A stretch of 64,000 nt of DNA from Dendrophyllia cribrosa (Eukaryota; Cnidaria; Anthozoa; Scleractinia; Dendrophylliidae): NCBI GenBank assembly GCA_024195265.1, contig JAJLRJ010000004.1, positions 44,623,068 to 44,687,067 of the forward strand, read 5' to 3'. Below the pieces are notes generated by a model, which made no database searches, had not been told where the DNA came from, and worked only from the letters and a program-made list of their open reading frames with translations. Position 1 is the first letter of the stretch; every line of letters starts with the position of its first letter. A program made the translations under genes and the position numbers. Positions 23,392 through 36,500 of the stretch are shown here, piece after piece.

Positions 23392-24501
23392 CTTTGCTGC
23401 TGATATCTGTTCTAGATTGATAACACAACAAACAACAACCACATTATTTTGCCAAACCATAATACTCTTTAATTAATGACGCAGCATCAATTTGCACAGG
23501 TAACCGCTCCATCCTGCGCCATTTCTGGCACCTGAGCATATTTCTACATTTCCTTTTTTCTTAATTTCAAAACCGGACGCAATTTACAAAATTGACCTTA
23601 TCGTTAACTTATGTTTGGCAAGCAGTAGTTTCTCGTGACTTTCCATGTCTCGTGATCGTTGTTTATTTTTAAAAGAAGGAAAACAATATCTTTCGAAGAC
23701 CCCTCGAAGTACCTTACTTTTAATGGTGCGAGAGACCGTCATATCATTTCCTGTTCTATATTTAGCGTAAGCTTTCACTTGCACTTTCCACACATCTATG
23801 GCGCTTTCAATATGAATACTGAGCCAACTTTTATCAGAAGTGAAAGAAAAATGTTTTCATTGGCAAGGGATCCAACCCCGGGGATCCAACCAAATTTTAC
23901 TTTTTAGGTATTGATCTTTTTTACAAACAAAAACAAAATCGCTGTAAAACTGCACTGAATCTTCAAGCGCGCGCATTCTTTCTCTTGGCTGCGCTGGAAT
24001 GTTGTACATGTCTTGGTGACAAGCAAGCCATTGGAACGTCATTTTTCTCTCATTGCATTCTTATAGAGAGAAAAGTTATCCAAGACTTTGTACCTTTACT
24101 GTATGCAAGTCAATAGCCATCTCAGGGAACATTTTGCCTTTTGTTTCTATCTGCCTTGGTACCGTAACAGCATAACATTGTTTCGGCGCTAGTTCAGAGG
24201 TTCAGGTGAAGTGAGCAAAGTAGCCAAACTAAACAAAATCGCTACACCCTCGAACTAGTCACTACACGCAGTGTCGTACTTTTGCGAAAACTAACCCAAT
24301 TTTCTTTTCGCGATTCTGTCGTCTCTTTACTTCTTCGGTGGCATAATAATACCGGAATATTACACCATTTGTTTATTCAACTAAAGGACCCAGTCATTCT
24401 GATTTTTATTTATTATGACTATAATTTTTTTATGGGGGTAAGCTGGGAATTAATAATAAACCGCAAAGAAAAGGTACGTGAATTGAGAAGCGTCTCAGAA
24501 C

Positions 24502-24827
24502 CCCGGGCGGGAGGGGGGGACTCCCAAATAAAAATGACGGGGGTGCTTGTCGTACCTTTTAGGGGTCAAAATTTGGAGTTTGGTACCGCTTAGGGTACTA
24601 AAATCTAAAATGACCACCATTAGAATTATCGCGGTACCTTTTAGGGTATGAGCCGAAAAAATATGACAGAATAGGTCGACATGTGTTGTTTTAGAATTGG
24701 TACCTGTTAGAGGTAAAAATTATTTTCAGCCACGCCCATCAAACAAGATTCTGGTACCTTTTAGGGTGTTTTTCAAAAATTTCCGACGAGCACCCCTGTC
24801 ATTTTTATATGGGAGTCCCCACCCGGG
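24502..24827. mobile_element. 326 bp non-autonomous DNA element with 8 bp TSD
   Basis: Flanked by identical 8 bp CTCAGAAC copies (24494-24501 and 24828-24835). Termini CCCGGGCGGG... and ...CCACCCGGG are inverted and extend about 45 bp with an internal ctcccaaataaaaatgac / gtcatttttatatgggag match. The interior repeats the motif ggtaccttttaggg about five times. An 8 bp duplication fits hAT-like transposons. The terminal sequence does not let me name a family. Confidence 0.8.
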
Positions 24828-25694
24828 CTCAGAACAGCTGGCCTTCAATGCTGACATCCTTGCGTGACGAGTCCTAAAGGCCCGGACACACGGTGCAACG
24901 TTCTTGCAACAAGATTTTTTGGGTGTCACACGATGCAATTTGTTGCGCGCAACGTCGCCAAAATACGCTCGATTCCCAGAGGTTGGTGTCCCTAAGTGGA
25001 ACACCAAGATGGCCGCTCCATACATTTCTTACTAAAAATGTCTATACTCATTCGCCTATAACACTGCTCGATTCCACTTCTTCAACTGTTGCGCAACGTT
25101 GCAACAGGCGAGTGGTCAGCCAGTCCAAGATGGCGCCCAAACCCTGAATCGACCTGAAATCGCATAGCATCCAGCCCAATTCCTCCCACAATCCCCTGCA
25201 CCCAGACCGATACCGCACGAGATGAGGTAGCCTTCTCCTATCGTCTGCGATTTTTAGGTCTTTTTGTAATTACCGGAACACATTTGTCACTGAATTTCTA
25301 TTGTTTGCGAGGTTTGGCATTTCAGTCTTGTTTTGGAGTTTTATTGTTTTCTGTCTTTTCTTTTACGTCATTCGTTCTCCGGTACTCACAGAAGGAACCC
25401 GATTTTTATTTGCTTTAAAAGGGGTGATTACCAAGTGATTATTCGAGGTGTGTTTTGGAGGCAATAATTTTGAATACTTTCTGCAAGAAAAGGAGGGCGA
25501 TTATTCGAGGGAATACTATTATTGTATAAAATATGGTAACTGACGACATGTAACAGAACTATTTCCCAGGTTAGGAAATGGCGCTTCATTCCACTCTCAC
25601 TGAACAAGAAGCCTGGATTTTATTTGGGTGCTTCTGAAGGGTTAGGTGTTCAGTTAAGAGATCACAATAGAGGCCAGTGTAACGAATTTTACAT

Positions 25695-25700
25695 TTTATT
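25695..25700 (-). promoter_or_regulatory. Poly(A) signal AATAAA of RPL13A
   Basis: AATAAA on the minus strand, 26 bases after the stop codon, giving the short 3' UTR usual for ribosomal protein genes. Confidence 0.8.
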
Positions 25701-25726
25701 TCTGCTGAGAGTTCACGATGGTTGCA

Positions 25727-28700
25727 TTAGTAACCATAACCTTCCAACACTTCATTCACAGATTTGAGCTCTTCAGCCTTGTCTTGCTCAGCCTTCTGTT
25801 TTAGTTTCTGAAAATAAAATAAATATCTTTGTAACACGGAGTCTTTCCAATCAATTTCAACTGAAGATTGTTCATTTCAAGACATTCCTGGAAACTGAGA
25901 AAAAATATGGCACATTGTGTTCTCCACAAATAGAGCCACGAGTGGTCTCCTAACGCAGCCGTTATTTGCGTGGTCACGTAACGCTCCTCGCTTCTGGAAG
26001 TGCGTTACGTGTCGACCCACCCAAATGTATAGGAGACTAACCAAGAGTGGCTCTTTTCTTTGTTATTAAACTCCTCGTAGAAATATTTAAATCATTAGTT
26101 CCACCGTTTGTTTCTCACCTGGATTTTCTTCTTATGTTCGTAATAAACAGTAGCCTTGGCCTTGCGCTTCTCTTCTAGGGTCTCAAGCACATCCTACAAC
26201 ACAAAATTTCTCTGTTATCTCTCTAATCTCTAACGACTTTTTCAGAACTTGTGTAAGGATTTTGAAGATTTTCCAAGGCTCCAAATTAGCCTTACCACAA
26301 AAAAGGATATCTAGCACAACCATTTTAACTCAATTAAGCAAGCACATTTATTTCCAGGAAAATGACTAAATTTTCCAGTACATTCCAGTACTCCAAAATG
26401 AAACAAAATTCAAGGCCCATCCAGGATTGCCAGAACCTGAACAAGAACAACCCCTGCCAAAGTTTTAAGATGGGAAAGCTATTGACTTCATAATTATGCT
26501 CTGTGTAAAACTAGGAATCTAAAGTCTTCTGCTTTGAAAACCTACCTTGTACTTCCAGCCAACCTCATGTGACAGCCTGCTCAGGGTACAGAACTGCAAC
26601 AAAACAAATGATCAGTAATATAAGACCTTGAGTGGTAAACTCTCAGGTAAACAAGTGCGTTAATCAGCCAATATCTTTTCAGCCTGGTATTTAGCTCATT
26701 TGCTACCCTTTGATGCAGAGGTGGAGTCTAAGGAAGAGCTTGCTAGCCTGTTGGCTGATTGGAATGTGTGGCATGTCAGTCACAGGGCCTGTCTCAAATA
26801 TCGTGTTTGAGTCGACAGATGATGATGATGATGATGGTGATGATGATGCACCAGCTGACTAACAGGAAGTGATTTAACTCCACTTCCCAGACACCTAACA
26901 TAAATCTTGATCCCAGCCACAAAAACTACATTCTGCAACTTCATAAGTCAACAACTCTTCTAAGTGGACACTGTGACTCAAAGATATTTCATAAAATTAT
27001 CAGATCTATAAGTTTGTAGTGGATCTATTAAATCAACAGTACCTTGCCAGGGTTTGGTGACAAGAAGCTTGGGAATAGGCACACAAAAATAAATAAACAG
27101 GGCTAAGCGTAGAAGCAAAAGGAGTACAGTTATTGTTACAGTTCTCTTGCAAAGGATTTCTCAAAATGTTGACTCAATGTTGAAACAATGACAATGGCTT
27201 CCATACAGCATTATTTTCCATTTCAATGTTTGATAAGTATTTGCTTAATAAATGCTGAGTAAAAATCTAATAAATTTTGAAACTGGTTAAAAAAGACTTC
27301 ACCTTCCTTCCTGGCTTTAAACGGACAACTCGCAGGGCTGACGGTACAACCATTCTCTTTTCCTAAAATAATTAATAGCAAAACATAAATACATGGTAAT
27401 GCTACAACAAACAGTGCCAAATCATACAATTCTTTGTTAGCTGTAGGTATGTGACTCTATTTCCATATTGTTTGACCTGCCGAGAAAGAATGTCTGCAAA
27501 CCCAAAATTATCCTGGCAAGTAAAACAAGACCTCCAGAAAGTATTATCTTATAGACAATGTTTTTCACTCTGCATGCAGTTGTTCTCATTATTATGAAGT
27601 TGGTGATACCTAAAAGAAAATTTGCATCTTCCAAGCAGGGTTTCTTTTATTCTCACATGCCTCATCATTTTGGATTTTCAATAATACAAATTTGACAAAA
27701 TATACAGGAGAAAAAGTGAAAGTTAAAAAACTAACCTTGTCATGGGGATGAGGAATACCATCAAAAACTTTAAGACGATTCATGGCCTCTGTCCCTCTCT
27801 TGCTTTTGTGCGGGATCATGCCTGACAAAGAATAACATTTAAGTCATCAACTAACCTTAACTTCAGATATTTTGAAGATATAATGAAGTTTATTACAACA
27901 ACCCCCTATGATATGATGTGAAAAATATGTCAGCAAAACAGAGCAAAGAGTGAGAAAAAATTAATACTAGTTACTAGTTACAATACTAGTTACTAATATT
28001 ATAGCCGACAAAAAAATTTGATGGTCTATCAAATTGTAGTCCCAAGATAGAAACTCAATCAACATCAGAGAGAATTTACTAGTGAACTACTGGTATAAAT
28101 ATGAGTGTGCTAGCAGCTAGTAGTTCAAGCTTGAGACAGTCAAGCATGATTATTATAAAGAAAGAGAGTAGTTTGAGTCCAAAGAACAAAAAAGCTAGAC
28201 GTGTCATTTTAAGTAAACCAAAATTAATAAAATGTTTCTTTACCTCTGACTGTCCTCCATACAATTCTGCTTGGGGCACGGAAATGGAATGGTCCCCTGC
28301 TGGGCTTGGTGTTGGTTCGTTTCCGCAAGAAATCAAGATACTTTACTACAAAAAGAATCATGTCACAAAAAAATATTTTCAGTATGAAGAAAAGACTTGA
28401 TGCAAACCGGCCTCTGTTCATTTACATAATAATGTGCCTTGCAGTAAACATGTATTTTTATCAATGCAAGGAAATGCAGCACACTGTCAACCAACCCTCA
28501 GATATCACATGACAAGCGGAAAGTCAAGATTTGTCAATGATTTGCAAGTCACTGTCAGCACTCGAGATACTAAACCAATGTAAGTTCAATTAACTACATG
28601 TAAGAGCTGATTGTTTTTCTACTGTTGTCTAGATTTCAGTATGAAGCTGTTTTCATTCTCTAACACACACATGCATAATCAAAATGCTCAAAAGTGTCAG

Positions 28701-31589
28701 AGCTTTGGAGGCTGTCAACTTGCTGCTCTCACATGTCCTCAAATCTTGTCAAAGAAGTGGTACATATATGGTGGTGGATGGTTCAAAGCATTGATTTTGT
28801 CAGAAACATCCATAGCGGGAATCGGAATTGGCTTTAGTCTATTGTCCCTCACTTTTGCTAGAGGACTTTTGTGTTAATTGCTCACTTGATCACCCACTTG
28901 ACCATCCTTGAGAAAAATGAGGGACTACTTGTTGTCTATGTAGAATTCCCTGCTGTCTTGAACTAAAACCAGTACAAGGCTGTGTTTTAAGAGTTAACAT
29001 AGGGAGCTCAAAGAGAGTCCAACTAAAAAATTTAGGGTGCCCAGCAGTTAAGCTATGTGCAAAAACTCAGTTTTTCTTGCTGCCCAAAGCCAAGAGTAAT
29101 GGCACCCAGGCACTTGCTAGAGCACAGCCCTTATATATATACTAAGCAACTGCTGGGTTGGACTATTAAATATGGTGTGCAAAAAATAATGAATATACAT
29201 TAGAAATACCAAACTAGTTGATGGTGTTTTTCACACACTCTGTTGGCTATTAAAGTGCCCCTGTAATCAAATTTTTGATTTTCATTTTTTTACATTTTCG
29301 AGTACTATTAGACTTTCTTACTCATCTTGCCAAATTTCAATTTATTACGAACATCAGAAGTCATTTTATTTTAACATTTATTTCCGAGCATTTACGGCTG
29401 CCATTAATCAACCTTGTTCCAAGGCTTGGTTGCGAATGGGAGAAGGTGACGTCAAAGACTCAAACATACCTCACGGGTTGAAATTCTAATAACAATCAGC
29501 ATAGAAAATTGCACGAAGAACAAGTCCAAAGTTTTTGTTGCTTTTCGCGTGATTTTCAATACTTATTGTTATTATAATTTCAACCTGTGAGGTATGTTTG
29601 AGTCTTTGACGTCACCTTCTCCCATTCGCAACCAAGCCTTGGAACAAGGTTGATTAATGGCGGCCGTAAATTCTCGCAAATAAATGTTAAAATAAAATGA
29701 CTTCTGATGTCCGTAATGAATTGAAATTTGGCAAGATGAGTAAGAAAGTCTAATTGTACACGAAAATGTAAAAAAATGAAAATCAAAAATTTGATCACAG
29801 GGGCACTTTAAACCAGGAATAGTATTTGCTGTTTACATGAAGGAATTGTTCTGATATTGTGCCAAGTTTTTTTTTCCTATTTGTCAGAAATAAATTAACT
29901 ATTTTGAGCAGGTTACTGCTGGTGTGGTATACACTAAAACAACTTTTAGCCTCAGTGTAGGCGAAGAGTGGCAGATATTTACCTTGCCTGTTTGCGGCTC
30001 GGCAAATATCCACCACTATTCACCTCTACTTCAGTGAGTGATTGCTAATTAACTTACACTTGTTTCTGTAGAAACTTCCACTGATGTTCACGTTCTCACA
30101 TCGTACAATAATTATCCTTTGCCCTGTGGAAAAACATATGGTTTGTGTAGTCAGAGTAAATAGCATCAACTAGTTTAATCAAAATAAGCACTTAACTGCA
30201 GGATACTCTGCCACTCAAACAATATTCTGTGTAGCCATCTAAGTGAAAACCAATTAAATCATGAAAAAAAAAAGAAATATATGTATATCCTTTTACTTGT
30301 TCCAACTCAAATTTATGATCAACTGCCTACTGCGTACCGATCTCTTAGATACTTCACCATCTGGAATATATACCAAATTGAAGAAACGTTGTCGGTGAAA
30401 AGCATAAACCATGAACGATGCGACCCAAATGTTTACTGGGAAGTTGGATAAATAAATCTTCGTCTGTGACACAATACACATTATATTAACACACAATGCA
30501 TAAATCCATGCTCTAAAATGTCTCAAACAGAGAAAACATCTTGATTATCAAGAAATGGATATTAGTAAGCTTGCCAATGCTGCCTACCCATGGTTTATGC
30601 TTTTCATGGGTCTTTTCATGGGTCAACGTTTTTTTTTTAAAGGTGTATCATTCACAGTGTACCGAGTATATCGAACCGTGTACCAAGTAGCCACCCCTTT
30701 TTCACTCGATGCGGCAGGGTATTCTGCAGTTACTCCATTAGTCTAACCACCACAGCAATTGCATCTTTTTGAATCATTTGTAAAGTTTTATACACTTGTC
30801 AACAACACATTAAAACAACCCACACTTCAGATCACAATCAAGGAATCAACAGCTAGTTTTCAAAAAATATACACTTTTTTAGGCAGATATATGAACAACA
30901 AGAATACATAAAATCAACTTTAATGTTACTGTGCCGTATATTTATGAAATCGCAACCTCATCCTAACTTTAAGAGCTTATATAAGCTTAAAACTTGTTCA
31001 CTTTTTCTTCCACTTCAAGAAATTTAGTTTATCACGTCTTTATATTTCTGACTAAGGCATCAACCAAATCTTACACTGTTTTTTATATACCACACTTTCC
31101 AGTGATAAACTCAAGCTTTAGAGATATTTCATTTATCACGCTAGAGTTTAAAACCAGAGCAAATACCCCAAAGAGGCAGCTTGCATTGGGCAACAGAACT
31201 GCTATGTCTTACCAGATAGAAGGCTCTTCGCAACTGTTGATGCTAAACGGCCTAACAAATGACCTGATGCGTCAATGGTGATTGACTGTAATTAAAAAAG
31301 GAGAGTACTCTTGTATCACTTCCAATAAATATAAAAAAGGATAGCCTTCATGGCTTTAGTATAAGCTTACTTAAACTCAAATTCACAACATTTGTTCCAA
31401 AGGAACTCGAAATCATGAATTATAGTTTAGGGATACTTTCTAACTGAGCATTTTTCTTTCAAAAATAAACCACACACGTCAGGACCAATTCGTATTCTCC
31501 CATAAGAAAGTGATTTTATTTCATTAAGACGATGAATAAAGACAAAAATCGAGATATTTTATGAAGCACTTTACCTTCTCAAACCCCAT
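25727..31589 (-). CDS. RPL13A: Large-subunit ribosomal protein uL13 (RPL13A)
   Basis: Nine coding exons on the minus strand: 31589-31575, 31285-31213, 30123-30058, 28345-28244, 27821-27736, 27362-27303, 26593-26546, 26193-26119, 25807-25727. They sum to 606 nt (201 aa) with all phases consistent. The product is a structural 60S protein and, in vertebrates, also a stress-released translational regulator. Motifs typical of the family run in order: [108 protein letters not shown], and a Lys-rich C-terminal helix ending EVLEGYGY. The first exon codes only for MGFEK. Intron 3 carries a 560 bp fold-back repeat. Vertebrate RPL13A introns host C/D-box snoRNAs; I found no convincing box C/box D pair here. 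Confidence 0.97.
29252..29815. repeat. 560 bp fold-back element in RPL13A intron 3
   Basis: Two ~235 bp arms, inverted and about 95% alike by eye (29252-29485 and 29578-29815), are separated by ~95 bp. Ends read aaagtgcccctgt and acaggggcacttt. Both arms encode the same short antisense peptide, which is a by-product. In the pre-mRNA the arms would form a long double-stranded RNA hairpin. Confidence 0.9.
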
Positions 31590-31612
31590 GTTGGAGCCGC
31601 TAAAAGAAAGAA
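31590..31612 (-). promoter_or_regulatory. Pyrimidine tract just upstream of RPL13A ATG
   Basis: The minus strand reads CTTTCTTTTAG about 13 bases before the ATG, preceded by TCTCTCGTT. It could be the 5' terminal oligopyrimidine (TOP) start typical of ribosomal protein mRNAs, or the acceptor of a 5' UTR intron. The sequence alone cannot decide. Confidence 0.4.
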
Positions 31613-33501
31613 CGAGAGACACATGTGAGACTCATATCAGGGGCGGCCCACCAGCGGGGACAGGGCTGAGCCTGGTTACACAGCCAATCACTAGATACCA
31701 GTTCCCTCTGCTCCAAAATGGGATGAAATGAAACAAAACAGGAGAGAAAAAAATAAGAATACAATATGGGAAAGTAATTGGTCTGTATTACGCAAAAATG
31801 GGTTATAAAAGCAAGTACAAAGCATCCTCTTGAGTTGAAAAGAAATCGGCTAACGAAATAAACAAAAAGAATGTAAAATTATGTTAAAAGAGCAAAACCC
31901 CAATATTTTCTGTTGAACTGTACAACACAACGTGAATTAACGCGACAATATCCAGAGTATTATGGTATTTTATAACATAGCTAGCAGAGCCGCGCAATCA
32001 AATTCAGTATACGTAAGCGTGCTCAAAATCCGGATAGTGCACGCTGATAGCGTGAGCAAATCGCTTCGCCAGAATTCGCGTCGGATTTGATGCACAATTC
32101 CACCGGCTATGTTATAAAACAATTGGTTCATGCTTTTAGCTGTGCACTATCGAGTTATGGAGCACGTGGGAAGTTTGGAGAGCACTCAAGAAGCTTCTTT
32201 CGTGCTCTCCAAACTTCCCGCGTGCTCCATAACTCGATAGTGCACGCTAAAGCATGAACCAATTGTTAATTGTTGAATTCGTGGCCTGTCTAGCCTGCAT
32301 AGGCACCGGTTTATTTAGATAATTTTTAGGGCAAAATTTCGAGGACGCGCGTGAGCGAGGTGGGGGTTATTTATTTCAAGCGCGTTTTTTTTTTTTTTTT
32401 TTTTTTGGGGGGGGGGGGGTTAATAGAGGCACGGTACGATTCAGGGAGGGGGGGGGGGAAGGGGGTACTTCGATATGAAGGTTTGAGGAGGATGCTTGTT
32501 TTACGATGTTCTCTGTTGTTGCTATCGGGGTACCTTTTACTTTTTAGAGATCTACTGTCATTGCTTCCAAAATGTCAGCAAAAAGGGAACTTTTTTGATG
32601 CAAGACCTGTTTCTAATAAAACGTGTCAAAAGGCTTGTTTATTTGGGACCACACCCATAATATGCCATTCTGGTACCTGTTTGGGTCTCTCTCTTTACTC
32701 TCTTCTTTTCTTTGGCGCAAAATTTCAAACAAATTGTAAATTTATAAACCAGCTCAAGTGCGGCCAGATGGGAGGAAAATAGGGCAACTTTTCGCATTCT
32801 ACTTTTAGGGGTTTTTAATTCTTATGACAATTTCCAATAAGCATCCATCCCTGCTCCTGGATACAGACTTAGTTCCAACATGAAAATCACCCCTTGCTTG
32901 TTGATTTTTGTTTGACATCCAAATATAAGATTATGTCTGTTGAACAAGTTGAAGGGCTGGGGTAACAAAAATGTGTTTATTTTTTTTTTCAATACAAGAA
33001 ATAGCTGAAGAGTTTGAAAAATTCAAAGAAGAGGAAATTTAAGATATGATCATGTTTTGTAAAATGCAATGAGAGCATTACATCAAATCATATGCAACAT
33101 TCCAGTTTCATTGTCAGTATCTTTAATATAGTTTACTACACAACTTAGATAACTACATAAATGCAGTTTCAAATGATCAAATATAATTTAAAAAATCTAT
33201 TTCTGGACTCTGATTATTTATTTCTTTGATCTATATGTTGTTATTTAAAAAGGAAGAAATAAGTGCTAAAATATGAGGTGATGCCATATATTTACACAAT
33301 TTCATGTATTAAATAAATGCAAAAGGTGGCCAGGTAATTCAATTTTTGCTGATTCTGTTACATAATAAAAATATGTTGCAAGGGAAAAGCAATCAGATAC
33401 AAGATAAATAAAACACTTATCTTCCTTTCTGATTGGTTGCAACACTATCACAAACAATGTCACACTGTTAATTATTTTGTTACTACTTTGTTGCTTTGAA
33501 T
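31613..33501. other. Region between RPL13A 5' end and ashwin 3' end, repeat-rich
   Basis: Contains the fold-back at 32118-32268, a T22/G13 run (32385-32419), and from about 32440 a G-rich repeat start followed by ggggtacttcg and dispersed ggtacct motifs, related to 9060-9485. No gene was found. A possible ashwin poly(A) signal is near 33219. Confidence 0.5.
32118..32268. repeat. Hairpin repeat, ~70 bp near-perfect arms
   Basis: The left arm from caattggttcatgctttt to gagagcactc pairs with the right arm gtgctctccaaacttccc...aaagcatgaaccaattg around a short aagaagctt centre. A degenerate partner region (31975-32110) with gtgcacgct motifs precedes it. Confidence 0.85.
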
Positions 33502-36500
33502 TTACGGCCAAGTGACAGTGACTTTTTCAAACTTCTTCTTTCCATGATTAATGTTACTTTCCTTATCATCAGAACCTGATTCACTGGATGTTGAAGCGGT
33601 AGTTACTTCCTACAGAATGACAGTCAAGATTACATTACATCAATATTGGAATAATATTATTGGACATACAGAATATCACAAGCAGTCTAGAGGCCCTGGT
33701 AGAGATAGAGGGAGGGAGAGAGGAAGGGAGAGAAGCAAGGGAGAGAAGGAATGGGGGAGGGGAGGGGAGGGGAGGGAGGTACTGTATGGCTAGTCAAATA
33801 TCCCAGTTCTTATAAAATTTGTCCTTTAAAACCTGTCCTGAAATTACCAGTCATCAGCAATGTATTCAGCATACAAGTCAGTCATCAGTAATGTATTCAG
33901 CATGTCAGTCGTCAGTAATGTATTCAGCAAGTCAGTCATCAGTAATGTATTCAGCAAGTCAGTCATCAGTAATGTATTCAGCAAGTCAGTCATCAGTAAT
34001 GTATTCAGCATGTCAGTCGAGCACAGGACAAGTTAAAATAAGGGACACTGTGCTGGCTGAAATAATGTGTTTTCATGGTTATAATTATGTCCAGGAGCTT
34101 GCTGTGAGCTTGCTTTATTATCTTAAAATAGGAAAAATAAATCACCAAAAGTGAGGAAAGCAAAGAAATATGAACTAAAAAGACAAAATAACAACCAAAA
34201 AAATTCAAAATTCCACAAGAATGGCAATTTTGATTTTTTGACCGCCGCCCTGTCACAAAATCGCAATATTATTGATGAACTGTAATCCACTTCCATCCTT
34301 GTAATCCCACACGTTTTCTCTAAATTACTGCTTCTATTTTACTCTATGGAATCTTTTATCTAATTTAGTTGTATATTTGGTAGCATTTAGCAATATAACT
34401 TGAAAGTTAGGTGAGCAAAATTTTGTTATTTCGGCGGGACAGTCCCTTTGAAATAAAATTTTGACGCCCTGACAGGAGTCGATACCTTGACCTTCCATAT
34501 GTGGTTCAAATTTTTCTTTGGTTTGAAAATTTTCAAACCAGTTTAATTTTTATTTTCCTTTGTCCCAGATTCATTACCATAAAATCTGAGACAAAGGAAA
34601 ACAAAAATCAAACTGGTTTGAAAATTTTCCAACCAAAGAAAAATTTGAACTACAATACATACTGCAGCCACATGTTTAGCCTCCTACGCAGACGTCCTTA
34701 GGGCTCGTCACGCAATCTTTACTCCCCCATGGGAGGAGGAAAGATTGTGCAACAAGTCCTAACGATGTCTGCGTAGGAGGCTACCAGATGTTCTGACCAA
34801 CTGAGTTACGAGAGACTTGTGAAAGCTTTACGAGAGACTTGTGGAATGGTCTCAACTCTCCAAGTGGAGACCATTAATTATTTTTAGGTCTCATGGGTAA
34901 TGGCACTGGCAACTGGATTTTGAAATGAGAAATGTTCAAGAAACAACAGAACATGAATCACTGCTGGTACTAATATATTGTATATTTTGTTTGAACAGAT
35001 GGACATAACTTTTTTCAGCAAAACCTTGAGAGGTGGTCTAGCCAAATGACCAGTGAAGAAAAACTATAACTTGGAGTGTTCATATGTGACATACATCCTA
35101 CACACTGCATAGGACACATAAGATCAGTTAGGGCAACAGCATTATGATAAAAAAAAGAGCTCCACATCTACCATATTTTTCTTTATCAATTTAAGGAGCT
35201 ATGTAATGGTGGTTTTTATGTTTTTGTCTCAGACTGTCAGTGCTAGAATTAAAACTGAGCATCTTACTTCAAACACGAAATGCTCTTAGAACACCAAGAA
35301 CAAGATATCAAGTAAATTCTTGTAGAAAGAATAAATCATAATCAGTTTTTAGCTAATTTTCCAAGACACATTGAACAAACTTGAAAAAATTGGCCAAATT
35401 TTTCGAGTTGTAATCCACTCCCATCTGGCCATCTGTAGTCAGAGACACTTGTTTATAGTTTCATTATACTTGTAAAGCAATTTTAAACAAAACTGGACCA
35501 TTATTTTTGCATTTCCACTGATATAAATGTCTTTTAGCTTTCTAAAATAACACTAAAAATGGTGACATAGCCCCTTTAAAGGTTTCTTTTTAAAACAAAC
35601 CAATCAAACACTACTTTAACAAATGAGTTATTACCTTTTGCGATCCACCATTTACACTTGAGCCCAACTCCTCCATCAGTGTGGCTTGTTCAGCTGATTT
35701 GTTCAAGTTAAGTCCTAAAGTTTTCCTGTTCAACTTCACCACTTTTGGCTTAGTAGTTTTGTTTAATGTATTGTTTTCATGGCCAGGTGCAGAGTCCAGT
35801 GTTGAAGTAGCATTAATAGAAACTGTATTTATTACTCTGTTAATTGACTCAAGAGAAGCAGGCTTTTTGTTAATTTTGATTATGTTCCTATGTTCTGTTC
35901 TTGCTAACTTGCTGGCGGTAGCATCCACAGTTTCCTCAGATTTCCTAGAGAGAGAGAGTGCACAGCCAAATGTTGAAAATCATGAACAAAAATTGGAGAT
36001 AAACACCTACTTTGGTGTATCTAGTAGTTTATGCTATAAAACAAATGCTGCATGATAGTTAAGTGTGTTACGTGTTAGTTAAGTGTCAGTTGTCCTTTGG
36101 ATTGGAGCAAACATTGGAAAGGTGGTTACACCCTTTCTGGAAAGAAATTTTAAATGGCCAAACGATAAAGTAAAAGCCCTGGGGGTGTGGTTTTCTGTGC
36201 ATCCTGAAAGGACAGCAACCTTAAACTATGATGAAAAATTGGAAAAAGTCCGTAATATTTTGAGCTCCTGGAAATACCGAAGGCTTACTCTTCTAGGAAA
36301 ATCACAGTTCTAAAGAGCCTAGTGGCTTCTCAATTGGTTTACGTTACGTACGAATGAGGTCATCAAAGAGGTTAACAAACTTTTTTATTCGTTTTTATGG
36401 AACTCTAAAGGGGATAAGATCAAACGTAACATAATAATAAACGACTATACAAACGGGGGGCTAAAAATGGTCGATATGGAAGCTTTCAATAAGTCGTTAA

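Larger units (their letters stand above)
23392..25726. other. Region between ISCU 5' end and RPL13A 3' end
   Basis: Holds the ISCU promoter side and two repeats. One is the TSD-flanked element at 24502-24827. The other is a block at about 24880-25140 that begins cggacacacggtgcaacg and contains cgttgcaac/gttgcaacg inverted motifs. No gene was recognised. Confidence 0.5.

Noticed and set aside
29275..29798. Pair of mirrored ~70-residue ORFs
   Set aside because: They are the two arms of one inverted repeat; the similar peptides follow from the repeat, not from coding.
25808..31574. C/D-box snoRNAs in RPL13A introns
   Set aside because: Only isolated box C-like words (for example near 27662 on the minus strand) without a matching box D at the right distance or terminal stem.
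32351..32782. 143-residue plus-strand ORF
   Set aside because: Starts in a T/G homopolymer run and lies in a non-coding repeat; no domain.
33849..34018. Possible CRISPR array
   Set aside because: 27 bp units are directly adjacent without unique spacers, the genome is animal, and no cas genes exist; a plain tandem repeat.
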